This document shows positions 37,926-63,846 of a stretch of 64,000 bases of DNA, piece after piece. Numbering within the stretch: position 1 is the first letter of the stretch; every line of letters begins with the position of its first letter. The notes under the pieces are model-generated. The model was not told where the DNA came from. It saw nothing but the letters and a program-made list of their open reading frames with translations, and did not search any database. This stretch comes from Catellatospora coxensis (GTDB lineage: Bacteria; Actinomycetota; Actinomycetes; Mycobacteriales; Micromonosporaceae): NCBI RefSeq assembly GCF_016862635.1, contig NZ_BONI01000057.1, forward strand, positions 1 to 64,000. Reading direction: 5' to 3'. Both the position numbers and the translations under genes were made by a program.

Positions 37926-38888
37926 GTGGACGCCAAGGAGATCTCCGCCCGGTTCGGCCTCGGTGCGGGCGCGAAGCTGTCGGACGGTCCGGTCGCGAAC
38001 GGCCGCCAGGGAGCGATCTGGCGGCTGGAGACCTCGACTGGACGCTGGGCGGTGAAGACGCTGTTCCACCCGGCCGACGAGGACGAGGCGCACGCCGCGA
38101 CGGTGTTCCACGAGGCGGCGTACGCGGCCGGGGTGCCGACCCCGCAGGTGCGCCGGACCGTGGCCGGCACCGTGTTCGCCCTCATCGGACAGACCCCGGT
38201 CCGGGTGTACGAGTGGGTGGACCTCAAGGGCACCGACACCGGCCTCGATCCGGAGCTGGTGGGCACGGTGGTGGCCGCCGTACACCGGGTTCCGGCGGCC
38301 GGGGCGGGGCCGGTCGATCCGTGGTATCGCGAACCGCTCGGCCCCGAACGGTGGGACGAGCTGGTGCGGGAGCTGGCCGCCGCCGGGGCCCCGTTCGCCG
38401 GGCGGCTGGCCGGGCTGCGCGACGAGCTGGTGGCGCTGGAGTCGTGGCTCGAACCTGCGGACGCGGTGCAGACGTGCCACCGCGACCTGTGGGCCGCCAA
38501 CCTGCTGGGCACCGCCGACGGCGGCGTGTGTGTGATCGACTGGGAGAACAGCGGCCCGGCCGACCCGAGCCACGAGCTGGCCTGCGTCGTGTTCGAGTTC
38601 GGGCGCACCGACCCGGGCCGGGCCCGCGCGCTGGTCGACGCGTACCGGCAGGCGGGCGGCCCGGGGACGCTCGACCGGCGCGGGCACTTCTCGATGCTGA
38701 TCGCGCAGCTCGGCCACATCACCGAGATCGCGGCCACGGACTGGCTGCACCCCGAGGCCCGGAACCGGCACCGCGCCGACTCGGCCGCCTGGATCAGCGA
38801 GGTCCTGGACGAGCCACACACCCGCGAGCTGCTCGCTGGGCTGCTCGCAGCAGTAGGATCAGGCAAGAGCACGGGAGTTTGGTTCTAA
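37926..38888 (+). CDS. aminoglycoside phosphotransferase-family kinase
   Basis: This 320-residue protein has the APH/choline-kinase fold: the nucleotide loop region with WAVKTLF, the catalytic loop CHRDLWAANLL and the metal-binding Asp in CVIDWEN. Family members phosphorylate small molecules (aminoglycosides, macrolides, choline, homoserine). The substrate here cannot be told. The GTG at 37926 is the start, divergent from the SDR pseudogene. Confidence 0.85.
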   Translation: MDAKEISARFGLGAGAKLSDGPVANGRQGAIWRLETSTGRWAVKTLFHPADEDEAHAATVFHEAAYAAGVPTPQVRRTVAGTVFALIGQTPVRVYEWVDLKGTDTGLDPELVGTVVAAVHRVPAAGAGPVDPWYREPLGPERWDELVRELAAAGAPFAGRLAGLRDELVALESWLEPADAVQTCHRDLWAANLLGTADGGVCVIDWENSGPADPSHELACVVFEFGRTDPGRARALVDAYRQAGGPGTLDRRGHFSMLIAQLGHITEIAATDWLHPEARNRHRADSAAWISEVLDEPHTRELLAGLLAAVGSGKSTGVWF

Positions 38889-38971
38889 CGTCTGCCCTGC
38901 TCACGGTGATTTGCTGGGGACGTCGATATCCCAGGGGTGCGAGAGTGCTCCGTGAAGAATCAGGCGGAACC

Positions 38972-39724
38972 ATGCAGATCGCCATCGTCACCGGCGCCAG
39001 CTCCGGCATCGGGCAGAGCACGGCAGTCCAGCTCGCCAAGCGCGGCACGGGCGTCATCCTGACCTACCACGGCAACCCGTCCGGGGCGCGGAACACGGTC
39101 ACGGCCGTCGAGAAGGAGGGCGGCACGGCCGTCGCGCTGCCGCTGGATGTGGGCGACAGCTCAGCCTTCCCCGCCTTCCACGCCTCGGTCGTCGCCGCAC
39201 TGCGCGACACGTGGGGCCGGGACACGTTCGACTACCTGGTCAACAACGCGGGCTTCGGCCGGTTGGCGCTGTTCGAGGACACCAGCGAGGAGCTGTTCGA
39301 CTGGTTCATGCGGGTGCTGCTCAAGGGACCGTACTTCCTCACCCAGACGCTGCTGCCCCGGCTGGCCGACGGCGGCGCGATCGTCAACGTGGCCAGCAAC
39401 TCGGCGCTGCTGTCCGGAATGGAGCCCGGCTACTCGGCGTACGCGTCGATGAAGGGCGGCCTGCTCGTGCTGACCCGCTACCTGGCCAAGGAGCTGAGCG
39501 TACGCGGCATCCGGGTCAACGCCGTCTCGCCCGGCCCCACCCGCACCGCCATCGCCGACTGGGACCAGCACGCCGAGGCCGTCGCCGCGATCACCGCGCG
39601 GACCGCGCTGGGCCGGCTGGGCGAACCCGACGACATCGGCACGCTGATCGCCGCGCTGCTCGGCGACGAGGGCCGCTGGGTGACCGCGCAGAACATCGAG
39701 GTCGCCGGCGGCTACAACCTCTGA
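38972..39724 (+). CDS. SDR-family oxidoreductase
   Basis: This 250-residue classical SDR has the cofactor motif VTGASSGIG, NNAG, the catalytic Ser in NVASNSALLSG and YSAYASMKGG, with Tyr and Lys in the normal spacing. It is expected to be an NAD(P)-dependent dehydrogenase or reductase. The ATG at 38972 follows AGGCGGA. Its end overlaps the convergent AraC-type regulator gene by 13 bases, and the regulator might control it. This is inference. Confidence 0.9.
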   Translation: MQIAIVTGASSGIGQSTAVQLAKRGTGVILTYHGNPSGARNTVTAVEKEGGTAVALPLDVGDSSAFPAFHASVVAALRDTWGRDTFDYLVNNAGFGRLALFEDTSEELFDWFMRVLLKGPYFLTQTLLPRLADGGAIVNVASNSALLSGMEPGYSAYASMKGGLLVLTRYLAKELSVRGIRVNAVSPGPTRTAIADWDQHAEAVAAITARTALGRLGEPDDIGTLIAALLGDEGRWVTAQNIEVAGGYNL

Positions 39725-40611
39725 CCGGCCCCGGTCGTGTCGCGCAGCCGGGCCGCGTCCTGGCTGGGCGGCGCGCCGAACTGGCGCCGGTACTCCCGGC
39801 TGAACTGCGACGCGCTGTCGTAGCCGACCCGGCTGCCGACACCGGTGACGTCGTTGGGGTGGGTGGCCAGCAGCAACCGGGCCTCCTGCAGCCGGATCTG
39901 CTTCTGGAACTGGATCGGGCTCATCGCGGTCACCGCCTGGAAATTGCGGTAGAACGCCGACACGCTCATCCCGGCCCGCTGCGCCACGTCCTCGACCCGG
40001 AACGCCTGCGCGTAGTGCTCGCGGATCCACCGGACCGCGCGGGCGATGTGGGTCAGGCTGCTGTCGGCCAGGCCGAGCTGGCGTACGACGCCGCCCTGCT
40101 CGCCGGTGATGAGCCGCCACAGGATCTCCCGCTTGATCAGCGGCGCGAGCACGGCGGCGTCGCGGGGCCGGTCGAGCAGGCGCACCAGCCGGACCACCGC
40201 GTCCACCAGCTCGTCCGGGGCGTCGCTGACGGCCAGCGCCGACGGAGCGCCCGTGCCGCCGGGCGGGACGTCGCCGGGGGCGGCCTGCAGCAGCAGCTCG
40301 GCCACCGTCGCCGGGTGCAGGACGAGGCCGAAGCCCAGCGCCGGCTGCTGCGGGCTGGCCTTGGTGAAGTGGCCGGTGACCGGCAGGTCCACCGAGGCGA
40401 CGAGGTACTGCCCCGCGCGGTACTCGTACACCCGGTCGCCGAGCGCGATGCGTTTCGCGCCCTGCGCGATCAGGGCCAGGACGCTGCCGGTCATCGACGG
40501 CGACGGCTGTTCCCGCCGGTCGACCTTCGAGATCAGGACGCCGTCGATGGCGGTGCTCATGTCGGGCCGGGCGTGGCGGTCGAGCAGCCCGCGCAGCTCA
40601 GCGAGGTCCAT
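39712..40611 (-). CDS. AraC-family transcriptional regulator
   Basis: This 299-residue regulator has an AraC_N-type ligand domain (LALIAQGAKRIALGD, YLVASVDLPV). Two C-terminal helix-turn-helix motifs follow (VEDVAQRAGMSVSAFYRNF and VGYDSASQFSREYRRQFG). The ATG at 40611 is the likely start. Adjacent SDR genes are common targets of this subgroup. It lies between the SDR and the NRPS operon end, and no iron box is seen at its start. Confidence 0.88.
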   Translation of the reverse strand: MDLAELRGLLDRHARPDMSTAIDGVLISKVDRREQPSPSMTGSVLALIAQGAKRIALGDRVYEYRAGQYLVASVDLPVTGHFTKASPQQPALGFGLVLHPATVAELLLQAAPGDVPPGGTGAPSALAVSDAPDELVDAVVRLVRLLDRPRDAAVLAPLIKREILWRLITGEQGGVVRQLGLADSSLTHIARAVRWIREHYAQAFRVEDVAQRAGMSVSAFYRNFQAVTAMSPIQFQKQIRLQEARLLLATHPNDVTGVGSRVGYDSASQFSREYRRQFGAPPSQDAARLRDTTGAGQRL

Positions 40612-40629
40612 CACCCGATTCAAGCACGC

Positions 40630-40656
40630 GGGTGGCCGCCCCGGCGGCGGCCACCC
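40630..40656 (-). terminator. hairpin after the NRPS-mbtH operon
   Basis: A perfect 11-bp GC-rich stem (GGGTGGCCGCC / GGCGGCCACCC) with loop CCGGC lies 10 bases beyond the mbtH stop codon. There is no T-run. Confidence 0.65.
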
Positions 40657-40666
40657 GGCACTCCGG

Positions 40667-40881
40667 TCAGGCCGCGGCTGCCTGCATGCGCTCGCGCAGG
40701 CTGCGCGGGCGCAGGTCGGTCCAGTTGGCCTCGACGTAGGCGAGGCACGCCTCGCGGGTGTCCTCGCCGAACACGGTGCGCCAGCCCGCCGGGACGGCCG
40801 CGAAGGCGGGCCACAGCGAGTGCTGGTCCTCGTCGTTGACGAGCACGAGGTAGCGGCCGTCGGCGTCTTCGAACGGGTTGG

Positions 40882-40885
<4 letters not shown>
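40667..40885 (-). CDS. mbtH: MbtH-like protein, NRPS adenylation chaperone
   Basis: This 72-residue protein has the family pattern in [16 protein letters not shown] and [11 protein letters not shown]. MbtH proteins bind adenylation domains and are needed for their folding or activity. The ATG overlaps the NRPS stop codon (ATGA), and AGGAGA lies before it, so it is co-translated with the NRPS it serves. Confidence 0.95.
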
Positions 40886-57156
<16,271 letters not shown>

Positions 57157-57216
57157 GAGGAGACACCTTTCGGGGGGCGGTACGGGTGGCGCGGTGGTGG
57201 TGGCGGTGGGGCAGGC

Positions 57217-58251
57217 TCAGCCGAGCAGCGGGACGAGCTGGTCCAGGGCGTACGGGATGCTCAGCACGGTGCCGAAGGACAGGGCGGCGCCCAGCGGCGG
57301 CGTCTCGTAGGGCAGGAACACCGCCCGGTTCTCCTTGGCGACCTTGAGCGTGGTGTAGACCTTGTCGGCCTTCACGGTCGTCTCGGTGGACTTGTCCGCG
57401 GTGAGGAAGACGAGCTTGTCCACATCGATCAGGTCGAGCCGCTCGGAGCCGATCTCGGCGGCGTACTCACTGCCCGCGGCCTTGACGATGGCCTCCGGCA
57501 CGGTGAAGCCGAGCTGGGTCAGCAGCACGACCTTCGGGTCGCTGGGGGCGAACACGGCGTACTTTCCCGGCTCGTACGGCTCGACGACCGCGACGGTCTT
57601 GCCCGCGAACTGCGGGTTCTTGGCCTTCAGCTCGGCCAGCCGCTGGTCGATGGCGGCGATGAGCTGTGCGGCCTTGGCGGACTGCCCGAGCGCCCGGCCG
57701 GCGTGCATGGTCATCTCCTGCCACGGCGCGCTGTAGTCGTCGTAGCCCTTGACCTGCGCGACGGTCGGCGCGATCTGGGTGAGCTTGGTGTACTGCTCCT
57801 GGCTCATCCCGGAGTACATGCCGATGATCAGGTCGGGGTTCAGGGCCGCGATCTTCTCCAGGTTGTAGTCGTCGCGCTCGCCGACGACCTCGGGGGCCTT
57901 GCCGCCCCACAGCGGCTGCGCCCAGGGCCACTTGCCGTAGGGGCGCTCGCCGAACCAATCGATGGCGCCGACCGGCACGACGCCCAGCGCCAGCACCGGG
58001 TCCTGGTCGCTGAGCCCGAGGGTGACCACGCGGGCCGGGGCCTTGTCGATGACGGTGTCGCCGTACTTGTGCGACACGGTGACGGGGAACGCTGCGCCCG
58101 GAGCTGCGGAACCGCCGGGCGCGGGGGTCGCGGCCGGGTCACCGCCGCACGCGGTGAGGGCCAGCGCGGCCACGGCGAGCGCCGCGGTCAGCCGGCCGGC
58201 GACCGGCCACATACGACGGATGCGGCCGGATTGCTTCGGCAGGGTGGACAT
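57217..58251 (-). CDS. iron-siderophore ABC transporter substrate-binding lipoprotein (system 2)
   Basis: This 344-residue protein has a lipobox LALTACGG (Cys near residue 35) and the same binding-protein fold as system 1, with HKYGDTVIDKAPARVV, LGVVPVGAIDWFGE and NPDLIIGMYSGMS. GAGGGGAA precedes the ATG at 58251. It lies 60 bases upstream of the NRPS on the same strand. Binding protein, NRPS and MbtH therefore probably form one iron-regulated operon. Its tight link to the NRPS makes it the best candidate receptor for the cognate ferric siderophore. Confidence 0.93.
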   Translation of the reverse strand: MSTLPKQSGRIRRMWPVAGRLTAALAVAALALTACGGDPAATPAPGGSAAPGAAFPVTVSHKYGDTVIDKAPARVVTLGLSDQDPVLALGVVPVGAIDWFGERPYGKWPWAQPLWGGKAPEVVGERDDYNLEKIAALNPDLIIGMYSGMSQEQYTKLTQIAPTVAQVKGYDDYSAPWQEMTMHAGRALGQSAKAAQLIAAIDQRLAELKAKNPQFAGKTVAVVEPYEPGKYAVFAPSDPKVVLLTQLGFTVPEAIVKAAGSEYAAEIGSERLDLIDVDKLVFLTADKSTETTVKADKVYTTLKVAKENRAVFLPYETPPLGAALSFGTVLSIPYALDQLVPLLG

Positions 58252-58289
58252 GACTTCCCCTCGACTCGGACGGACAACTGAGGGGATGG

Positions 58290-58308
58290 TAAAGTAAGGC
58301 TAACCTAA
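58290..58308. promoter_or_regulatory. iron box for the binding protein-NRPS-mbtH operon
   Basis: TAAAGTAAGGCTAACCTAA matches the consensus TTAGGTTAGGCTAACCTAA at 16 of 19 positions, 39 bases upstream of the binding-protein start. Confidence 0.85.
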
Positions 58309-58353
58309 TTTCAAGATTCACCGCTTTTGCCCAGCTCATGCCCCGTCGTACGG

Positions 58354-58372
58354 TAAGGCAAGGCTCACTTAA
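58354..58372. promoter_or_regulatory. iron box for the second permease operon
   Basis: TAAGGCAAGGCTCACTTAA matches the consensus at 14 of 19 positions, or 15 if the common C variant is allowed. It lies 22 bases upstream of the permease start at 58394. Confidence 0.75.
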
Positions 58373-58393
58373 GATGACGGCCATGAGGTCGAA

Positions 58394-59425
58394 GTGACCC
58401 CCGCTCCCCCACCCGCCGCCGCACCGCGACGCGCCGCCGCGTACCTGCCCGCGGCCGCGCTGCTGCTGGCTGTGCTGTGCCTGCTCTCGCTGGCCTTCGG
58501 CAGCCGCGCCGTCCCCATCGGACAGGTCGCCGACGCGCTGCTCGACCGCACCGCCGTCGACCCGCAGGTCGCGGCCATCGTCTGGAACGTGCGCCTGCCC
58601 CGCACCGCCGCCGGGCTGCTCGTCGGCGCCGCCCTCGGCCTGGCCGGGGCGCTCATGCAGGGCCTGACCCGCAACCCGCTCGCCGATCCGGGCCTGCTCG
58701 GCGTCAGCGCCGGGGCCTCGTTCGCCATCGTGCTCGCCGTCGCCGCGTTCGGCGCGAGCACCGCACCGACCAACCTCATCTGGTACGCCTTCGCGGGCGC
58801 GCTCGCCGGAGCCCTCGCCGTGCACCTGCTCGGCGGCCTGGGCCGCGGCGGCGCGACCCCGGTCAAGACGGCCCTGGCCGGTATCGCGGTGACGTTCCTG
58901 CTCGGCTCCTTCACCAGCGCCCTCGTGCTGCGCAGCCCGCTCGCCCTGGACCGCTTCCGGTTCTGGGCCGCCGGGTCGCTGACCGCGGCCGACGCCGCCA
59001 CGCTGTGGCAGGTCACGCCGCTGCTGGCCGCCGCCGCCGGGCTCGCCCTGGCCACCGCGCCCGCGCTGAACAGCCTGGCCCTCGGCGAGGACGTCGCCGC
59101 CGCGCTCGGCCGCCGGGTCGGCCTGATCCGGCTGCGGGCCACCCTCGCCATCACCGTGCTGGCCGGCACCGCCGTCGCGCTGGCCGGCCCGATCGTCTTC
59201 GTCGGCCTGGTCACCCCGCACCTGGCCCGCATGGTCACCGGCCCCGACCACCGGCGCATCCTCGCCCTGACCCTGCTCGGCGCGCCGTGCCTGCTCATCG
59301 CCGCCGACGTGCTCGGCCGCGTCGTCGCCCGCCCCGAGGAGATCCAGGCCGGGATCGTGGTGGCCTTCCTCGGCGGGCCGTTCTTCATCGCCCTCGCCCG
59401 CCGCCGCCGACTGGCCGAGATGTGA
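58394..59425 (+). CDS. FecCD-family siderophore ABC transporter permease 1 (system 2)
   Basis: This 343-residue membrane protein has the family segments VRLPRTAAGLLVGAALGLAG, LTRNPLADPGLLGVSAGASF and GPIVFVGLVTPHLARMVTG. The last runs on into a GPDHRRIL stretch shared with system 1. GAGGT lies four bases before the GTG at 58394. It is the first gene of a permease-permease-ATPase operon that is divergent from the binding protein, the same layout as system 1. Confidence 0.92.
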   Translation: MTPAPPPAAAPRRAAAYLPAAALLLAVLCLLSLAFGSRAVPIGQVADALLDRTAVDPQVAAIVWNVRLPRTAAGLLVGAALGLAGALMQGLTRNPLADPGLLGVSAGASFAIVLAVAAFGASTAPTNLIWYAFAGALAGALAVHLLGGLGRGGATPVKTALAGIAVTFLLGSFTSALVLRSPLALDRFRFWAAGSLTAADAATLWQVTPLLAAAAGLALATAPALNSLALGEDVAAALGRRVGLIRLRATLAITVLAGTAVALAGPIVFVGLVTPHLARMVTGPDHRRILALTLLGAPCLLIAADVLGRVVARPEEIQAGIVVAFLGGPFFIALARRRRLAEM

Positions 59426-60561
59426 GCACCGTGAACCCGGCCACCGCCGTGCCACCACGAGGCGGCGCCCCGAGCCCGACCGCCGGCGACGGGGGTCCAC
59501 GGCCCGACATCGCGGGCAAGCCGGCCCGCTCCGGCCGGGCGCTGCGGCCGTCCCTGCTCGGGCTGCCGCTGCGCCCGCGACTGATCGTCATGTGCGCCGT
59601 CCTCGCGGTCGCGGCGTTCGCCGTGTTCTGCCTCGGGCTGGCGCTCGGCGACTACCCCGTGCCGCTCGTCGACGTCGTTCCCGCGCTGTGGCGGTCCGGG
59701 GCGCGCGGCACCGTCTTCATCGTGCACGAGGTGCGCCTGCCCAGGGCGCTCACCGGCGTGCTGGTCGGCGCGGCGTTCGCGACCTCCGGCGCGGTGCTGC
59801 AGGCGATCACCCGCAACCCGCTGGCCAGCCCCGACATGGTCGGCATCAACGCGGGGGCGACGACCGCCGTCGTCGCCGGCATCGTGCTCGGCTTCGGCGA
59901 CACCCTCGGCACCCCCACGCTGGGCCTGGCCGGCGGGCTGCTCGGCGCGCTCGCCGTGTACCTGCTGGCCTGGCGGCGAGGCAGCACCGGGTTCCGGATC
60001 GTGCTGGTCGGCATCGGGGTGTCGTGGATGTGCACCAGCGCCACCGACTACCTGCTCACCCGGGCCAAGATGCACCAGGCGCAGGAGGCGGTCGGCTGGC
60101 TGGTCGGCAACCTCAACGGGCGCGGCTGGGAGGCCGTTCGCCCGCTGGGTATCGCCGTCGCGGTGCTGCTGCCCGCGGCGCTGCTGCTCGCCGGGTGGAA
60201 CCGGAACCTGCAGCTCGGCGACGACGTCGCCCGCGGCCTCGGCACCCCTGTGCAGCTCGCCCGGGGCCTGCTGCTGCTGGTCAGCGTCGCGCTGGTGTCG
60301 TTCGCCACCGCCGCGGCCGGGCCGGTGCTGTTCGTGTCCCTGGCCGCGCCGCAGATCGCCCAGCGCCTGGCCCGGCTGTCCGCGCCGCCGGTGCTGCTGT
60401 CCGCGCTGACCGGCGCCCTGCTGGTGTCCGGCAGCGACCTGCTGGCCCGGCACCTGCTGCCCGACCTGGACCTGCCGGTCGGGGTGGTGACCGGAGCCAT
60501 CGGCGCCGGTTTCCTGCTCCGGCTGCTGATCCGCTCCAACCGCGCCGGCAGCGGAGGCTGA
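59422..60561 (+). CDS. FecCD-family siderophore ABC transporter permease 2 (system 2)
   Basis: This protein of about 379 residues is the second permease subunit, with [37 protein letters not shown] and [18 protein letters not shown] Pro/Gly-rich N-terminal extension of about 45 residues precedes the first helix. The GTG at 59422 overlaps the previous stop (GTGA); another GTG at 59431 is in frame. It works with the other permease and the ATPase in ferric siderophore import. Confidence 0.92.
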   Translation: MSTVNPATAVPPRGGAPSPTAGDGGPRPDIAGKPARSGRALRPSLLGLPLRPRLIVMCAVLAVAAFAVFCLGLALGDYPVPLVDVVPALWRSGARGTVFIVHEVRLPRALTGVLVGAAFATSGAVLQAITRNPLASPDMVGINAGATTAVVAGIVLGFGDTLGTPTLGLAGGLLGALAVYLLAWRRGSTGFRIVLVGIGVSWMCTSATDYLLTRAKMHQAQEAVGWLVGNLNGRGWEAVRPLGIAVAVLLPAALLLAGWNRNLQLGDDVARGLGTPVQLARGLLLLVSVALVSFATAAAGPVLFVSLAAPQIAQRLARLSAPPVLLSALTGALLVSGSDLLARHLLPDLDLPVGVVTGAIGAGFLLRLLIRSNRAGSGG

Positions 60562-60607
60562 CATGATCTCTTCGTACCCGCCGCCGCCCGTCCACAGTGG
60601 AGGTCCG

Positions 60608-61403
<796 letters not shown>

Positions 61404-61414
<11 letters not shown>

Positions 61415-62105
61415 CGCGCGGCGGCGGTCCGGCGTACACCTCGTCGGTGAATGCTCCGCCGCCCCCGGACGACCCGCGGCCGGCCGCCGGGGCGGCGGGA
61501 CGGATGACCGCCGGACCGGTGACACCCGCAGCGGTTTCCTGCGCGGAGCGGCCACCACGCGTGGCGGGCCACAGGGCAGCCATGATCAGCAGGCCGGACA
61601 GCGGCAGCAGGTCCAGCGTCACCGGCGGCAGCAGGATGCCGATCAGCAGCACGACCGGGCTCCACCGGGGCAGCCGCCGGACGCGGGCCGCCAGGATCGT
61701 CAGCACCAGCAGCCCGACGAAGAACAGCTGCGGCCCCACCTGGTACACGACCAGGTCGACGCCGGGGATGTCGCCGAAGTCGCCGGACAGCGCCTGCATG
61801 CCGGCCTTGTCGTCGGCGCGCAGCGCGAACCAGATGTCCGCGCCGAACTGGACCATCGAGGCCGCGAGACCGAACAGGGACACGGCCACGGTGCCGGAGC
61901 GCCACGCGCCACGGGGCAGCAGCGCGCCCAGGCCCAGGACCGCGGGTACGAACAGGACGACTCCGGCCAGCGCGAGCAGGTGCGCGGCCTGCCAGTCCAG
62001 GCCCGGCCCGTACACGCCGTCGGACTTGCCGACGATGCGGACGACCCCGTAGGCGGCGAGCAGGAGCGGCGCGGTGAGCAGCGCGACAGCGGCAGGTTTC
62101 TTCAC
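61404..62105 (-). CDS. hypothetical membrane protein
   Basis: This 233-residue protein has about five hydrophobic helices (first at 5-25, then around 42-62, 72-92, 125-140 and 148-175) and a Gly/Pro-rich C-terminal tail. It has no known motif. The GTG at 62105 is the start, with a poor ribosome site. Function is unknown. Confidence 0.65.
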
Positions 62106-62400
62106 CGCTCGATCGTCGGCCGTCGCGGCGTGCCGCGCCTCCGGGCCGGACCCGGACGGCGACCCCGATGCCCGGCCAGGGCTTCCACCCAGGCGCGTGC
62201 CGCACGGCGGGGCGGGCCGCGCGCCGACACCGGCCCGTACGCGAACGTTACGGGCCTCGTCACGTGCAGGTCACGGCGGGTATCAGCCAGGAGCCTACGG
62301 TCGGTCCGTCAGTAGATCTTGAACGAACCGAGGTACCGTTGCTGATATTCATAGTCGGATATCAGCAATCCCGGCCTTTCAGCCGGAAAGGTTCCTGCCG
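62106..62400. other. 295-base intergenic region, probable right end of the tnpB element
   Basis: No gene is seen. The part next to tnpB holds hairpins (CCTTTC / GAAAGG near 62374-62391 and the 10-bp stem at 62339-62368). These are the kind of structure found at the tnpB-proximal end of IS200/IS605 elements. The rest is featureless. Confidence 0.45.
62339..62368 (-). ncRNA. hairpin downstream of tnpB, possible part of its guide RNA or transposon end
   Basis: TTGCTGATAT (62339-62348) pairs with ATATCAGCAA (62359-62368) across a 10-nt loop, about 30 bases past the tnpB stop codon. In known systems the omega RNA comes from the 3' end of tnpB and the adjoining element end. Whether this hairpin is inside the element or in the flanking DNA cannot be settled here. 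Confidence 0.35.
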
Positions 62401-63846
62401 TCACTGAAGCGTGGCCGCTTCGGTTCGGCGAGGATCTCTCGCTTCTGTCCGCTGGTGCGGTGTTGCGCCACCTGCCCGCCCACCCGGCAGCTTGCGCGGT
62501 CGGGTGGTGGCGCGGGTCTGACGGTCGGCTCCACGGGGGTTCGACGCTTGCGCGTCCTGGTCTCCGGCCACTCCGGTACCAGCCTTGACTGCCGCCGCGA
62601 GGGCGGCGAGGTTACGGGCCGCGTTCGCGTCACGGTCCATGACCAGGGGGCATTGTTCGCAGTTGAACACCCGGACGTGCAGCGGCAGTTTGGTTTTCAC
62701 CGCACCGCAGTTCGAGCATGTCTTCGACGATGGGTACCAGCGGTCGGCCTTCACCGTGACACCGCCGGCCCACTCGCCCTTGTATTCGATCTGGCGTCGA
62801 ATCTGCCCGAACGCGGCGTCGGCGACCTTGCGCGCCAGACGCCGGTTGGCCAGCATCCCGGCGACGTTGAGGTCCTCGACCACCACCGTGGCGTACTCGG
62901 CCCGGATCTTTGTGGTGAGCTTGTGCAGGGCGTCGGTGCGCAGGTTCGCGACCCGGTGGTGGACCCGGTTGCGTTCGGCGTCGGCCTTGAGCCAGCGTCG
63001 CGACGCGGTGCGCCCGGCACGCCGGTCCGGACCCCGACGGCGCGACACCCGCCGCGACAACCGACGCAGCCGAGCAAGGGCGTTGTCGTAGTGCCCGGGG
63101 TTGGGCACATACCTGATCGTTCCGGTGTTGTCGGCCAGCACCGCCAGGTGCTTGACCCCGAGATCGACCCCGACGACCGTGTCCGGCTGCCGGGCCGGGT
63201 TGCGCGCGTCGCGGATGACCTCGACCTGGAACGACACGAACCAGCGGCCACGCGCCAAGCTGACGGTCGCGGACAGGATCCGCGCCGTGCCTGCGGCAAG
63301 GCGGCGCTGGAGTTTGCGGGTGTTCTCGTGCGTGCGGATCGTGCCCAACCTCGGCAACGTCACATGCCGCCGGTCCGGCTCGACCCGGATCGCGCCGGTC
63401 GTGAACCGGCACGACAACCTCGCCCCACGCTTGGACTTACGCCGCGGCCTGCCCACCCGGCGGCCCGCCCGCACACCCTGCTTGGACTTGGTGTAGTTGT
63501 CGAACGCCGCCGCCGCATTGGCAAGACCGGTGTTGTAAGCCTCTTTGCTGTTATCGGCCCACCAGCCGGCGAAGCGTGGGTCGGTGTGCTTGACCTCGTT
63601 GAACGCCTTGCGCAGCGCGGGCAACGACGTCGGCCGCCACGGCGTCAACTGTTCGTCACCGATGCCGTAGGACTGCTCGGCCCTGCGCTGCCACCAGGTG
63701 GCCGTCACCCACGACACGGCCCAGTTGTACGCGGCGCGCGCCGCACCGCAGTGCGAACGCAACGCAGCCTGCTCACCCACGTTCGGGTCCAGGGCGAACC
63801 GGTACGCCTGCACCACGAAACCAACCCGCGGCTCGAACCTTTTCAC
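62401..63846 (-). CDS. tnpB: TnpB, RNA-guided nuclease of an IS200/IS605-type element
   Basis: This protein of about 481 residues has a RuvC-type active site with the Asp in VVGVDLGVKHLAVL, the Glu in VVVEDLNVAGML and the Asp in VMDRDANAARNL. The zinc ribbon reads CSNCG with a later CEQC, and an OrfB-type N-terminal domain is present. All three catalytic acids are present, so it may be active. Such enzymes cut DNA using an RNA made from the element's end and help keep the element in place. I chose the GTG at 63846; an ATG at 63930 would add 28 residues. No TnpA recombinase is seen in the window. The left end would lie at about 63850-64000 or beyond. Confidence 0.9.
   Translation of the reverse strand: MKRFEPRVGFVVQAYRFALDPNVGEQAALRSHCGAARAAYNWAVSWVTATWWQRRAEQSYGIGDEQLTPWRPTSLPALRKAFNEVKHTDPRFAGWWADNSKEAYNTGLANAAAAFDNYTKSKQGVRAGRRVGRPRRKSKRGARLSCRFTTGAIRVEPDRRHVTLPRLGTIRTHENTRKLQRRLAAGTARILSATVSLARGRWFVSFQVEVIRDARNPARQPDTVVGVDLGVKHLAVLADNTGTIRYVPNPGHYDNALARLRRLSRRVSRRRGPDRRAGRTASRRWLKADAERNRVHHRVANLRTDALHKLTTKIRAEYATVVVEDLNVAGMLANRRLARKVADAAFGQIRRQIEYKGEWAGGVTVKADRWYPSSKTCSNCGAVKTKLPLHVRVFNCEQCPLVMDRDANAARNLAALAAAVKAGTGVAGDQDAQASNPRGADRQTRATTRPRKLPGGRAGGATPHQRTEARDPRRTEAATLQ

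Noticed and set aside
37926-38888. The phosphotransferase as an antibiotic resistance gene
   Set aside because: The fold is shared by many metabolic kinases, and nothing in sequence or context points to a drug substrate.
62401-63846. An IscB or Cas12-type nuclease instead of TnpB
   Set aside because: There is no HNH domain, the size is that of TnpB, and the zinc ribbon and RuvC spacing fit OrfB. No CRISPR repeats are nearby.
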